NCBI GenBank assembly: GCA_020635535.1
Contig: JACJZP010000008.1
Span: forward strand, 53,569 to 117,568
From: Flavobacteriales bacterium
Lineage (GTDB): Bacteria; Bacteroidota; Bacteroidia; UBA10329
Reading direction: 5' to 3'
DNA length: 64,000 bases
Positions 1-8,516 of this stretch are shown here, in pieces. A program made the translations under genes and the position numbers. The number at the start of each line of letters is the position of its first letter. Within the stretch, counting starts at the first letter, position 1. The notes under the pieces were generated by a model. That model was not told where the DNA came from. It saw only the letters and a program-made list of their open reading frames with translations, and made no database searches.

Positions 1-171
1 ATTAAGAGTTGCACCATGGATGGCAAAAGCCATGATGAACTGCATAATTGGCTTCACCCACATCTTGAGTTGGTGAAGTCGCTCAGGGATGCAGAAACAG
101 AAGATGAAGCAGCCAAAACAATCAACGAGTTGAAGGCTTCGTATGAGCTTTACGACCAGTATTTCGAATAA
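1..171 (+). CDS. C-terminal fragment of an unrecognised protein
   Basis: An open frame enters from the left edge and stops with TAA at 169-171. The visible 56 residues are hydrophilic and predicted helical, with the pattern C-T-M-x-G-x-x-H-x-x-L-H-x-W-L near the start of the visible part and the end QYFE. I do not recognise the family; the Cys/His spacing could suit metal binding, but that is a guess. The DUF302 gene begins 18 bases later on the same strand, so the two are probably co-transcribed. Confidence 0.5.
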   Translation: MKSCTMDGKSHDELHNWLHPHLELVKSLRDAETEDEAAKTINELKASYELYDQYFE

Positions 172-189
172 CCGGTAAAGCAAAAGGAA

Positions 190-579
190 ATGAACTATTA
201 CATCTCAAAAACAATTCACAACACCACCATCCGAGAGATACGCCCCAAGGTGGAAGAAGAACTCAGGAAAGAAGGCTTCGGAGTGCTGACCGAAATTGAT
301 ATTCAGGCCACTATGAAAAAGAAGCTGGATAAGGATTACCTGCCACACGTTATACTGGGTGCGTGCAACCCTGTGTTTGCGGATAAGGTTCTGAGTGTGG
401 AGCCGCAGATCAGTACGCTTCTACCATGCAACGTAACACTTCGTGAACTGGGTAACGGAAACGTGGAAATTGCCGCAGTGGATCCGTTGGGCGCCATGAG
501 TGCAGTTGACAACCAGGATATTGCAGCGTATGCTGCTGAGATAAGGGAAAAACTATCGAAGGTGGTCCATAACATATAA
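190..579 (+). CDS. DUF302 family protein
   Basis: The 129-residue protein has the DUF302 pattern: an N-terminal strand, the segment E-E-x-L-x-x-E-G-F-G-V-L-T-E-I-D, a middle H-V-I-L-G-A-C-N-P stretch and the late L-P-C-N-V element. No signal peptide is present, so it is probably cytoplasmic. DUF302 is a compact alpha/beta fold whose biochemical role is not settled; members often sit near redox, sulfur or metal stress genes. It lies 18 bases after the upstream fragment and 49 bases before a small membrane protein gene, in what looks like a small stress operon ending with OsmC. Confidence 0.85.
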   Translation: MNYYISKTIHNTTIREIRPKVEEELRKEGFGVLTEIDIQATMKKKLDKDYLPHVILGACNPVFADKVLSVEPQISTLLPCNVTLRELGNGNVEIAAVDPLGAMSAVDNQDIAAYAAEIREKLSKVVHNI

Positions 580-628
580 AGCCGCTTTCCTAGAGACATC
601 GAATATTAACCTTTAAAAAACAACGAAA

Positions 629-1027
629 ATGACTGGCAAGAACAACATCGCAATCGGTTTCTTAACAATGGGACTTTTTATGGCCTATGGTTTTCTGTTG
701 ATCTACCTGCGCGATTTTGCTCCGAATGCAGAGGAATGGGCAAATTCATACAGTATCGGTAAACACTTTGAAAGCCGACTGGCACACGTGCATGGTAACT
801 TATTTGCTTTCCTCAACATACTGATGGGCTATCTTTTATTGCATTTCAAAGAAAAACTACAGAATGTGAAAGCCATTTCCTGGTTGGCACTTGCAGGGTT
901 ACTTATGCCAATAGGAATACTGACCGAAGTGTATTTTGGATTACCACCGGCATTGGTACTTATAGGTGCCATTGCCATGACCGCTTCTGTCATCTGGCTT
1001 GGAATTGCCTTCTTAAAAATGAAATAA
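629..1027 (+). CDS. small four-helix membrane protein, unknown function
   Basis: This 132-residue protein is mostly hydrophobic, with four likely membrane helices at about 8-26, 54-71, 79-98 and 103-128. A loop between helices 1 and 2 carries conserved-looking charged and histidine residues (H-F-E-S-R-L-A-H-V-H-G-N), a pattern seen in small heme- or metal-binding membrane proteins, though I cannot assign it to one. It sits between DUF302 and OsmC genes on the same strand. The start was chosen at the ATG directly preceding the first helix; no Shine-Dalgarno is visible, which is normal for the phylum. Confidence 0.7.
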   Translation: MTGKNNIAIGFLTMGLFMAYGFLLIYLRDFAPNAEEWANSYSIGKHFESRLAHVHGNLFAFLNILMGYLLLHFKEKLQNVKAISWLALAGLLMPIGILTEVYFGLPPALVLIGAIAMTASVIWLGIAFLKMK

Positions 1028-1067
1028 ACACATAACGATCTCTGAAAAAGAGACAAAACAATTACAC

Positions 1068-1517
1068 ATGGAAAAGCATAGTTATAACGTCTCATTACAA
1101 TGGAAGGAAGGACGCATTGGCGAAATGACATCGCCAGAACTTCCAACGAAGATCGATGTGGCCACACCGCCCGAATTCGATAAAGGTGTGGCGGGCATCT
1201 GGTCGCCAGAGCATCTGTACACCGCATCGGTGCTCAGTTGCTACATGACCACGTTTTTGGCCATTGCTGAGTATTCGAAATTGGAATTCAACAGTTTTGA
1301 TTGTAGCGCAGAGGGCATTCTTGAAAAAGTAGATGGGAAATTCCTGATGACCGAGATCACGCTAAAACCAGTTCTGGTGATTGAAGATGATGCCAAGAAA
1401 GATCGCGCTTTGCGTATCATGGAAAAGTCTGAAAAAGCCTGTCTTATAAGCAACTCCATCAAAACCACCGTACACCTGGATGCCAAGGTGGAAATTGAAA
1501 CGCAGGTTAAGGCATGA
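1068..1517 (+). CDS. OsmC family peroxiredoxin-like protein
   Basis: The 149-residue protein has the OsmC/Ohr fold pattern. Both family cysteines are present: Cys58 in V-L-S-C-Y-M-T-T-F-L at the start of the long helix, and Cys125 in S-E-K-A-C-L-I-S-N-S. In characterised OsmC/Ohr proteins these two thiols reduce organic hydroperoxides using lipoyl or dihydrolipoamide donors. It is cytoplasmic and is the last gene of the row with DUF302 and the small membrane protein; a hairpin follows 25 bases after its stop. Assignment to OsmC rather than Ohr proper rests on overall similarity only. Confidence 0.9.
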   Translation: MEKHSYNVSLQWKEGRIGEMTSPELPTKIDVATPPEFDKGVAGIWSPEHLYTASVLSCYMTTFLAIAEYSKLEFNSFDCSAEGILEKVDGKFLMTEITLKPVLVIEDDAKKDRALRIMEKSEKACLISNSIKTTVHLDAKVEIETQVKA

Positions 1518-1541
1518 GAATCCATTGCAACCAAAAAGAAA

Positions 1542-1573
1542 ATGCTGGCGCAGGAATGATCCTGTGCCGGTAT
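1542..1573 (+). terminator. probable intrinsic terminator after osmC
   Basis: A hairpin with arms 1542-1555 and 1560-1573 and the four-base loop ATGA pairs through its length when G-U pairs are allowed. It is followed by the T-rich TCTTATTTC. It separates the stress genes from the efflux operon that starts at 1605. Confidence 0.6.
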
Positions 1574-1604
1574 TCTTATTTCAAAATGTAAAAAAATTTA
1601 CCCA

Positions 1605-2936
1605 ATGAAGTTAGTGAACATTCACATACTTGCGCTCATGCTTCTGTTCTCATTGCTGCAACCCTTGAAAGCAGAGGCACAGGAAGCTTGGAGCTTGCAG
1701 CAATGTATCGATACTGCTTTGGTACACAACCGCAGTTTGCAGATAGAAGAGAACAATTTGGCTCTGGCCAATGAAAAACATCGAGAATTAAAGGCCAATC
1801 TCATTCCGAAGGTGAACGCCCAGGCCGATTACCGCTACTTTTTCGAGCTGCCCTATCAGCTCATGCCCATGTCATTGTTCGGTGGGCCGCAAGGCCAGTT
1901 CAAAGAGGTGCAGTTCGGGGTTCCGCATAATATTGGTGCCAATGTTAATGTGGGCATTCCCGTGTATGACCCGCAGCTTTATGGCGGCATCCGTGCCACC
2001 AAAGAAGCCAAGGAGATCAGCCGATTGCAATACAGAAAAACAGCCGAGCAGGTGTATTTCGATGTATCGAACCTTTATTACAATGCGCAGATACTACAAC
2101 ATCAGTTGGCGTTTGTAGATAGCAACATCTCCAATGCGCAAGCACTGCTCAAAAACCTGCAATTGGTGCATTCACTACAAATGGCTACTGGTACAGAAGT
2201 GAGCAAGGTAGAATTGCAGTTGGCCCAACTGACCACCGACCGCCAAACGCTGGCATCCAAGCAGCAGAATGTGATCAATCTATTGAAGCTGTCCATCGGT
2301 CGGCCTTTGGGAAGTTCATTGAGTGTTCTACCTGCCCAGACGGGAACAACCACCTTGGAATACACACCAAAACCAACCGTTGAAATGGAGCTGGTAAAGG
2401 CCAAATCGCGGGTTTTGAATACCGAACTTTCCACACTCAAACGTTCAAGAATTCCATCGGTGTCGGTTTTTGGTTCGTATGGCGTAACCGGCTTTGGTTA
2501 TGATGAAAGCCCGAACGAATTTCTCGATTTCTATCCCATCGGGCTGGCCGGACTGAAACTAAACGTGCCCATTTTCAACGGTACGGTAACCACCCGAAAA
2601 ATCAACCAGAAGAAACTCGAACTCAAGAACAACGAACTGCTGAGTGAGAGCCTTACCGACAGGACAACCATACAATTGGTCAACGCTCAGGAACAGAAAC
2701 TGACTGCTGAACAGACCATGCAGAATTACATGGCCCAAACAGCATTGGCGCAGCAGGTTTACGAGCAAACATTGCTTCAACACAGACAGGAAACCGCAAG
2801 CCTGACCGAAGTGCTGCTGGCCGATAACGAACTGCGAAAGACCCAACAGAATTATCTCAATGCCCTGATAGACTACTTCAAGGCAGACCTCGAATTGAAA
2901 AAGATCAGTGGTAACATCTCAATCAACGAAAAATGA
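1605..2936 (+). CDS. TolC family outer membrane efflux protein
   Basis: The 443-residue protein has a signal peptide ending near A-E-A-Q (residues 22-26) and then the two repeated outer-membrane-efflux halves rich in long Gln/Ala/Leu heptad helices, as in TolC/OprM. It is the outer membrane exit duct of a tripartite pump. It is the first gene of a three-gene operon: its stop overlaps the adaptor gene by 4 bases, and the RND pump follows. The family's usual length is 420-490 residues, so the protein is complete. The substrate cannot be told from sequence. Confidence 0.92.
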   Translation: MKLVNIHILALMLLFSLLQPLKAEAQEAWSLQQCIDTALVHNRSLQIEENNLALANEKHRELKANLIPKVNAQADYRYFFELPYQLMPMSLFGGPQGQFKEVQFGVPHNIGANVNVGIPVYDPQLYGGIRATKEAKEISRLQYRKTAEQVYFDVSNLYYNAQILQHQLAFVDSNISNAQALLKNLQLVHSLQMATGTEVSKVELQLAQLTTDRQTLASKQQNVINLLKLSIGRPLGSSLSVLPAQTGTTTLEYTPKPTVEMELVKAKSRVLNTELSTLKRSRIPSVSVFGSYGVTGFGYDESPNEFLDFYPIGLAGLKLNVPIFNGTVTTRKINQKKLELKNNELLSESLTDRTTIQLVNAQEQKLTAEQTMQNYMAQTALAQQVYEQTLLQHRQETASLTEVLLADNELRKTQQNYLNALIDYFKADLELKKISGNISINEK

Positions 2937-3997
2937 ATACTTCAAAACTGAAAAAAGCACTTTATGTCATCATTCCCATCGCGCTTATTGCCATAGTGGC
3001 CATCCGATTGAAGGGAAATAAAGAGATAACGGAACAGAAAGTTTATCTGCATGATGAACAGGCAGCACTGAACGTGGTGGTGGATACCATCCGCGCAAGC
3101 GTGTTCGGGAATGGGCAGACCTATCTGGGCAATTTTGAACCCTATCGCGAAGCCAAGATCGGAGCTGAACTGCCTGGAAAAGTCACATCTCTTTCTGTAG
3201 AAGAAGGGGATCGGGTTAGGAAAGACCAAGAACTGATACGCTTGGATGATGCCCTGCTACGACACCAACTGGAAGGCATTAACGTTAAAATAGAAGGATT
3301 GGAAGCCGATGTAGCACGTTTCCGGGTTTTGGCAGATGCCGATGCCATTCAGGGTGTGCAATTGGAAAAGACACAACTGGCCCTGAAAGGTGCGCGCACA
3401 GAAAAGAAGACCGTAGAAGAGCAGTTGAGCAAAACGATAATCCGTGCTCCTTTTGATGCGGTGGTCACAGCCAAAATGACCGAAGTAGGCGCATTTGCCG
3501 GTCCGGGAATGCCATTGTTGCAACTGACAGACATTACACAACTAAAACTTACCATACAGGTGGCGGAGGCTGATCTGGCCCAATTCCGCCAAGGACAGAT
3601 CCATCCCGTACAAGTGAAGTCGTTGCAAAATGAGCCATTCAGCGGAACACTTACCATGATCGGCAGCAAGGCCAATATGGCCAACAGTTTCCCTGTCAAA
3701 TTCCTTGTTCAGAACACCCCGGAACAGACCTTGAAAGCAGGCATGTTCGGAGAGGTGAGCTTACAAGAAAATGAAGCTACACCGCAGCTTTCCATTCCCG
3801 CATCGGCTGTCATGCTCCTTGATGGTAATAATAGTGTTTACCAAGTGATAGACGGCAAAGCGAAAATCCATCGGATAACGGTTGGCGAACGAAGTGCCGA
3901 CCGCATAATTGTTGCCAGTGGATTAAAAGAGGGAGATGTGATCGTTACGCAAGGACTTACCGACCTGCGTGATGGTGCCAACGTGAACATCAAATAA
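2933..3997 (+). CDS. RND efflux periplasmic adaptor (HlyD/MFP family)
   Basis: The 354-residue protein starts with a single membrane anchor (about 8-25), followed by a biotinyl-lipoyl-like half-motif (E-L-P-G-K-V-T-S-L-S-V-E-E-G-D-R-V), a coiled-coil hairpin at roughly 100-155, the returning lipoyl half (I-I-R-A-P-F-D-A-V-V) and a beta-barrel plus membrane-proximal domain. This is the membrane fusion protein linking the RND pump to the TolC duct. The gene overlaps tolC by 4 bases and is 7 bases from the pump gene, so the three are surely co-transcribed. Confidence 0.93.
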   Translation: MNTSKLKKALYVIIPIALIAIVAIRLKGNKEITEQKVYLHDEQAALNVVVDTIRASVFGNGQTYLGNFEPYREAKIGAELPGKVTSLSVEEGDRVRKDQELIRLDDALLRHQLEGINVKIEGLEADVARFRVLADADAIQGVQLEKTQLALKGARTEKKTVEEQLSKTIIRAPFDAVVTAKMTEVGAFAGPGMPLLQLTDITQLKLTIQVAEADLAQFRQGQIHPVQVKSLQNEPFSGTLTMIGSKANMANSFPVKFLVQNTPEQTLKAGMFGEVSLQENEATPQLSIPASAVMLLDGNNSVYQVIDGKAKIHRITVGERSADRIIVASGLKEGDVIVTQGLTDLRDGANVNIK

Positions 3998-4004
3998 GAG
4001 GGAG

Positions 4005-7000
4005 ATGAACATTACAGAAATATCCATCAACAGGCCATCGCTGATCATCGTGCTGTTCAGCGTATTCACGCTGCTCGGCTACATCGGGTTCACCAATCTC
4101 AGTTACGAGTTGATGCCCGATTTCAACCAACCGGTGGTCGTTATCAAAACCGTTTATCCTGGAGCTGAACCTGGCGAAGTGGAGAATTCCGTTTCGCGTA
4201 AGATCGAAGACGCACTTTCTAACCTGGAAGGCGTGGATTATCTGGCCACCAAATCGTTGCCCAATGCCTCGGTGATCATTGCAAACTTGGAATACGGTAC
4301 TGATCTGGACAAGACCATGCAGGATGCCCAACGCTACATCGAAAACATCCGAAAAGACCTACCGGCCGACATTCAGAACCCGGTAATGAGCAAGGTTTCG
4401 CCCAACGATCTGCCTATCATGTCCATAAGCGCAACCAGCAACATGGCTGCAACAGAATTTTATCAGCGCATGAAAGATGAATTTCTGCCAGAGATACAGC
4501 AGATAAAAGGCGTTGCGGAAATTACCCTATTGGGAGGTGAAGAAAGGGAGATACAGGTGGATGTGGACCCTGCCCGATTGAAGCAATACGGCATTCCGCT
4601 GGTGCAGGTGGTAGAAGCCATAAACCGAGCAGGCATTGACCTGCCTGCTGGAGAAGTGCAGACCGATACAGACCGAAGTTCTGTTCGGCTAACAGGTAAG
4701 TTCCGTTCGCTGCAGGATATTGCCAATGTGCAGGTGGCCATGCCCATGCCCGGAAGCCCCGTGTTGGTAAAGGATGTGGCAACCGTGCAAGATGGCGTGA
4801 AGGAGCAGACATCCATAAGCAGTTACAATGGTGCACTGGGTATTGGACTTCTGCTTAAAAAACAGGGAGACGCCAATGCGGTGGATGTTTCCAAGCGGGT
4901 GAGAGAAAAACTGAGTTCTATTGAAGCACAGAATGCAGATGCTAACATACAATTCATTATTGCAGACGATAGCACGGACAACACCATTGCAGCCGTCAAT
5001 TCCGTGGTTTACGACCTCATTTTAGCTGTCATTCTCGTGTCGTTGGTCATGTTGCTGTTTCTACGCAATCTTAGAAACTCACTCATTGTACTAGTGGCCA
5101 TCCCTACATCTTTGGTCACGGCATTTGCCGTGATGTGGATCTTGGGCTATACGCTAAACCTCATGACCCTCTTGGCCATGTCGCTCATTATCGGAATTCT
5201 GGTGGATGATGCCACAGTTGTATTGGAGAACATTCAACGGCATCTCGATATGGGCAAAGAGAAACGTAAAGCTTCGCTTGAAGGAAGAATGGAGATCGGT
5301 TTCTCGGCACTGTCCATAACCTTGGTAGACGTAGTGGTTTTTGTACCCATTTTGTTCTTGCAGGTTTTTGTGGCGGATATGCTTAAACAGTTTTCGGTGG
5401 TTGTTATCACCTCCACGCTAACAAGCCTTTTAGTGGGTTTTACACTTACTCCATGGATGGCATCGCGTATCGGCAAAAAGGAAGACCTACAGCCCACCAA
5501 CATCTTCAATCGTTTTCTGCTTTGGTTTGAAAAACAATTGGATCGCTTTACAAATTGGTACGGACGCCAATTGGAATGGGTGCTCGATCATAAATTGATC
5601 TTTTTGGGAATTGTACTGGCGCTTTTCGCCTTTACCGGTGGTATGATGAAGCAAGGCATCATTGGAAAGGAACTCATAGCCACCGGAGATCAGGGAAAGT
5701 TCAAACTGAGTTTAGAGTTCGATAAATTCACTTCATTGCAGCAGAACAGCCTCGTTTCGCAGCAGGTTGAAACGTACATACTGCAACAGCCCGAAGTGGC
5801 ATCGGTGTTCAGCAACATCGGTGGCCCCAGCACGGGTATTGGAAGTCTCGGTGTTGGCTCGGCCAATAAGACCGAATTTACCATACAGTTGAAAACCGAT
5901 AAGGAACATGCCGACCTGGCAACTGAACCATACATGCGGCAGCTTCGCGAAGAACTCAAAACGCGTTATCCGGGTATCAGCTATTCCATTGTGGCCATGG
6001 GGCTGGTACCACGTAGCGCTCCCATAGAAATGACTTTGAGCGGAAGCAACACCGATCGGGTCATGCAGACCGGACAACAGTTGCAAAAGGTCATCACAGC
6101 CATTCCTGGGGCAGATAATGTGCAACTTTCTGTAGAGGCAGGAAATCCGGAGTATCGAATAGTACCCGATGAGGCCCGAATGCAGCGTTTGGGACTGAAT
6201 ACGGCATACGTGGGCATGAATGTGCGCACCGCATTTACAGGAAATGACGATGCCACGCTCACCGAGCATGACGTGGAATATCCCGTGCGTATCCGTCTGG
6301 CTGCATTTGACAGGAAAAACTACGATGATGTGCGGCATTTGAACATCATCAATCCGAAAGGAATGGCCGTACAGGTCTCGCAATTTGCCGATGTGGTACA
6401 GGCCAATTCGCCCTCACAGCTCGAACGCCTCGACCGACAACCTGCCGTTACCATTACAGCCGATGCGCTGGGTCGTCCATCGGGCACAGTAGCCGATGAT
6501 GTGGTAGCCTACCTTGCCGAAAACCCATTGCCTGAAGGCATCAATATGGAATGGGGCAGCGACATCAAAAGACAGAATGACAGCTTTGGTGCGTTGGGTT
6601 CGGTATTGATCATCTCCTTCTTGCTCATCTACCTCATTATGGTGGCATTATACGATAGCTTCATTTATCCGTTCGTAGTGTTGTTCTCCATTCCGGTAGC
6701 GGTTATCGGAGCATTTCTGGCGCTCAATCTTTCTCTGAGCCATCTTAGCCTGTTTGCGTTGCTCGGCCTCATCATGCTCATGGGACTGGTTACTAAAAAC
6801 GCTATCCTAATCGTGGATTTCACCAACCAGCTCAAGGCAGATGGAAAACACTATCGCCAAGCACTGATTGAAGCCGGAAAAGGTAGAATGCGCCCTATCT
6901 TGATGACCACAATTTCCATGGTCATTGGCATGCTTCCCATTGCCTTGGCAACTGGCTCTGCTGCCGAATGGAAGAATGGGCTTGCGTGGGTTATCATTGG

Positions 7001-7097
7001 TGGATTGATGTCTTCACTCATTCTTACGGTTTACTTAGTTCCCGTTGTGTATTACGCGGTGGATACTTTGAAGGAACGTGTTAAAAACCGTAGTTGA
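4005..7097 (+). CDS. RND multidrug efflux permease (HAE1-type)
   Basis: The 1030-residue protein has the full AcrB/MexB layout: a first membrane helix at about 12-30, a large periplasmic porter domain, helices from about 335 to 480, a second periplasmic domain and the last helix bundle from about 850. The proton-relay acidic pair is visible in I-I-G-I-L-V-D-D-A, and the matching lysine in M-G-L-V-T-K-N-A-I-L-I-V-D-F. It drives proton-coupled export of drugs or other hydrophobic compounds. No heavy-metal (CusA-type) methionine signature was recognised. It ends the operon. Confidence 0.93.
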   Translation: MNITEISINRPSLIIVLFSVFTLLGYIGFTNLSYELMPDFNQPVVVIKTVYPGAEPGEVENSVSRKIEDALSNLEGVDYLATKSLPNASVIIANLEYGTDLDKTMQDAQRYIENIRKDLPADIQNPVMSKVSPNDLPIMSISATSNMAATEFYQRMKDEFLPEIQQIKGVAEITLLGGEEREIQVDVDPARLKQYGIPLVQVVEAINRAGIDLPAGEVQTDTDRSSVRLTGKFRSLQDIANVQVAMPMPGSPVLVKDVATVQDGVKEQTSISSYNGALGIGLLLKKQGDANAVDVSKRVREKLSSIEAQNADANIQFIIADDSTDNTIAAVNSVVYDLILAVILVSLVMLLFLRNLRNSLIVLVAIPTSLVTAFAVMWILGYTLNLMTLLAMSLIIGILVDDATVVLENIQRHLDMGKEKRKASLEGRMEIGFSALSITLVDVVVFVPILFLQVFVADMLKQFSVVVITSTLTSLLVGFTLTPWMASRIGKKEDLQPTNIFNRFLLWFEKQLDRFTNWYGRQLEWVLDHKLIFLGIVLALFAFTGGMMKQGIIGKELIATGDQGKFKLSLEFDKFTSLQQNSLVSQQVETYILQQPEVASVFSNIGGPSTGIGSLGVGSANKTEFTIQLKTDKEHADLATEPYMRQLREELKTRYPGISYSIVAMGLVPRSAPIEMTLSGSNTDRVMQTGQQLQKVITAIPGADNVQLSVEAGNPEYRIVPDEARMQRLGLNTAYVGMNVRTAFTGNDDATLTEHDVEYPVRIRLAAFDRKNYDDVRHLNIINPKGMAVQVSQFADVVQANSPSQLERLDRQPAVTITADALGRPSGTVADDVVAYLAENPLPEGINMEWGSDIKRQNDSFGALGSVLIISFLLIYLIMVALYDSFIYPFVVLFSIPVAVIGAFLALNLSLSHLSLFALLGLIMLMGLVTKNAILIVDFTNQLKADGKHYRQALIEAGKGRMRPILMTTISMVIGMLPIALATGSAAEWKNGLAWVIIGGLMSSLILTVYLVPVVYYAVDTLKERVKNRS

Positions 7098-7156
7098 AAT
7101 CTGACATAAAATTCAAACATTAAGGTTAAAGTGATTTAAAAATGGAGTAATCGCTT

Positions 7157-7182
7157 ATAGTTAGGTTAACTAACTATATTTG
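7157..7182 (+). promoter_or_regulatory. MarR-type operator overlapping a Bacteroidota promoter
   Basis: The inverted repeat at 7157-7177 has ATAGTTA and TAACTAT arms around a GTTAAC-containing centre. The final bases run into TATATTTG at 7175-7182, a perfect match to the Bacteroidota TAnnTTTG -7 box. A repressor bound here would block the promoter. A second copy of the motif lies at 7466-7482, and a MarR regulator is encoded at 7902-8504. Confidence 0.65.
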
Positions 7183-7217
7183 TGATGGCAATAATGCCTT
7201 CACTAAAATCTTTAATC

Positions 7218-7451
7218 ATGAGTAAATCAGTTTTTTATCACGCAGGATGCCCTGTTTGCGTAAGCGCAGAGCAAGAATTAGTTGGTTTGGTTGGCAACGA
7301 GAATGTTGAAGTAGTTCATCTTGGCGAAGCCAAAAACCGTATTGACGAAGCCGAAAACGCTGGCGTCAAGTCCGTTCCAGCTTTGCTTACACCAAGTGGT
7401 AACGTGTTGCACATCAACTTCGGTGCTTCTCTTGCCGATGTAAGAGGTTAA
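7218..7451 (+). CDS. thioredoxin/glutaredoxin-like small CxxC protein
   Basis: The 77-residue protein begins M-S-K-S-V-F-Y-H-A-G-C-P-V-C, placing a CPVC redox motif at the end of the first strand as in glutaredoxins. The helix after it and the S-V-P-A-L cis-proline element near the middle (about residue 56) complete a minimal thioredoxin fold. I chose ATG 7218 rather than the in-frame GTG 7182 or ATG 7185, because a -7 promoter box at 7175-7182 would put transcription start downstream of those codons. It is likely a thiol oxidoreductase controlled by the adjacent MarR protein. Confidence 0.75.
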   Translation: MSKSVFYHAGCPVCVSAEQELVGLVGNENVEVVHLGEAKNRIDEAENAGVKSVPALLTPSGNVLHINFGASLADVRG

Positions 7452-7457
7452 AAAATT

Positions 7458-7494
7458 TGCCCCACATAGTTAGGTAACCTATCTTTGTGGGGCA
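7458..7494 (+). promoter_or_regulatory. hairpin containing a second MarR-type operator and promoter
   Basis: TGCCCCACA (7458-7466) and TGTGGGGCA (7486-7494) form a perfect 9-bp stem followed by TTTTAT, like an intrinsic terminator for the upstream gene. The loop contains ATAGTTAGGTAACCTAT (7466-7482), a shorter copy of the operator at 7157-7177. TATCTTTG at 7480-7487 is a perfect TAnnTTTG -7 box for the next gene, whose ATG is at 7510. Terminator, operator and promoter thus share 40 bases. Confidence 0.6.
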
Positions 7495-7509
7495 TTTTAT
7501 ATTCAAAAG

Positions 7510-7905
7510 ATGAAAGTTGCCGTTTGGGATACATACGTAAAACGAAAGGACAGAAGTATCACGCACTTCGATATTCTGGTAGACGCATCGTTGAAAGATG
7601 AAAAGCAGATACTCGGCTTTGGCAAACAGTATCTCCAATCAATTGGAGAACCACAGGCCATGATCAGCACCAACGAGTGTCAGTTCTGCCACATGGAAGA
7701 ACCAACGGAAGAAGTTCTGCGAGACATTGCAAAACAGAACTATCACATTATTAAGCTACACGAAATACCCGAAACGCTACCCGATGAGCCAACACGATTG
7801 GATTTAATACTCCATCTAAGAGGGCATTATGAGAAATTCCGCTTTGCCGATCTTAGAGGAATTACCATCGAACAGGCAATGGAACTTTTAGCATCTGTTC
7901 AATGA
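7510..7905 (+). CDS. DUF2024 family protein
   Basis: The 131-residue protein matches DUF2024: an N-terminal V-A-V-W-D-T-Y-V-K-R-K-D, then T-H-F-D-I-L-V, and the family's C-x-F-C-H-x-E-E element (E-C-Q-F-C-H-M-E-E). Family function is not established; the CxxCH-like core could bind metal or heme, but no signal peptide is present, so it is not a secreted c-type cytochrome. The usual DUF2024 length is near 90 residues; here about 40 residues are added at the C-terminus. The gene overlaps marR by 4 bases. Confidence 0.8.
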   Translation: MKVAVWDTYVKRKDRSITHFDILVDASLKDEKQILGFGKQYLQSIGEPQAMISTNECQFCHMEEPTEEVLRDIAKQNYHIIKLHEIPETLPDEPTRLDLILHLRGHYEKFRFADLRGITIEQAMELLASVQ

Positions 7906-8504
7906 GTTCTGCCTTCGACCCGAACATCCAGAACTACTCTACCGAAGCCAAAATAGTGGCAACATTGGAGCGCATCAGCGAGGCATTCCGCGTACTTCTA
8001 TGGAACCAAAGCAAGGAACACGGATTGAGCCCACTGCAGGTTCAACTGCTCATATTTCTGCATTATCATTCGCTCGAAAAATGTACCGTCAGTTATCTGG
8101 CCAAGGAATTCAATGTGGCCAAACCGACCATCAGCGATACGGTAAAGATCCTGGAACGAAAGGAACTCATCTCCAAAGAACATTCTTCTGTAGACACGCG
8201 CAGCTTCGTTATTCAGCTTACCGCAAAAGGTTCGCAGTTGGCCGCCCAGACTTCCAGTTTTTCGCAACCTGTGCAGCAACCGTTAGACCAACTCACAAGC
8301 GAACAAAAGGAGCACCTACTGGATAGCCTTCTGACCGTCATTCAGGAACTGAATGCGGCTGGTATCATCACAGTTCAACGTATGTGTTTCAGCTGTGCAC
8401 ACTACCAGAAACAACCAGATGGCAAGCACTATTGCAACCTGTTGCAAAAGCTGTTGGCACAGTCAGAACTACGTGTTGACTGTGAGGAACATCAGGCGGC
8501 TTAG
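7902..8504 (+). CDS. MarR family regulator with a Cys-rich C-terminal tail
   Basis: The 200-residue protein has a winged-helix MarR domain at about 20-150: the helix-turn-helix is around C-T-V-S-Y-L-A-K-E-F-N-V-A-K-P-T-I-S-D-T and the wing contains the D-T-R-S-F motif. Unlike common MarR proteins it continues with a tail holding Cys162, Cys165, Cys178 and Cys194 (C-F-S-C, then H-Y-C, then D-C). This could bind zinc or an Fe-S cluster, or sense thiol oxidation. It follows the DUF2024 gene with a 4-base overlap. The two operators at 7157 and 7466 are its likely targets, giving autoregulation. Confidence 0.88.
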   Translation: MSSAFDPNIQNYSTEAKIVATLERISEAFRVLLWNQSKEHGLSPLQVQLLIFLHYHSLEKCTVSYLAKEFNVAKPTISDTVKILERKELISKEHSSVDTRSFVIQLTAKGSQLAAQTSSFSQPVQQPLDQLTSEQKEHLLDSLLTVIQELNAAGIITVQRMCFSCAHYQKQPDGKHYCNLLQKLLAQSELRVDCEEHQAA

Positions 8505-8516
8505 CTGCTCCTTACA

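Noticed and set aside
5733..6383. 216-codon antisense frame inside the RND pump gene
   Set aside because: It lies wholly opposite a strongly conserved RND gene and shows no recognisable domain.
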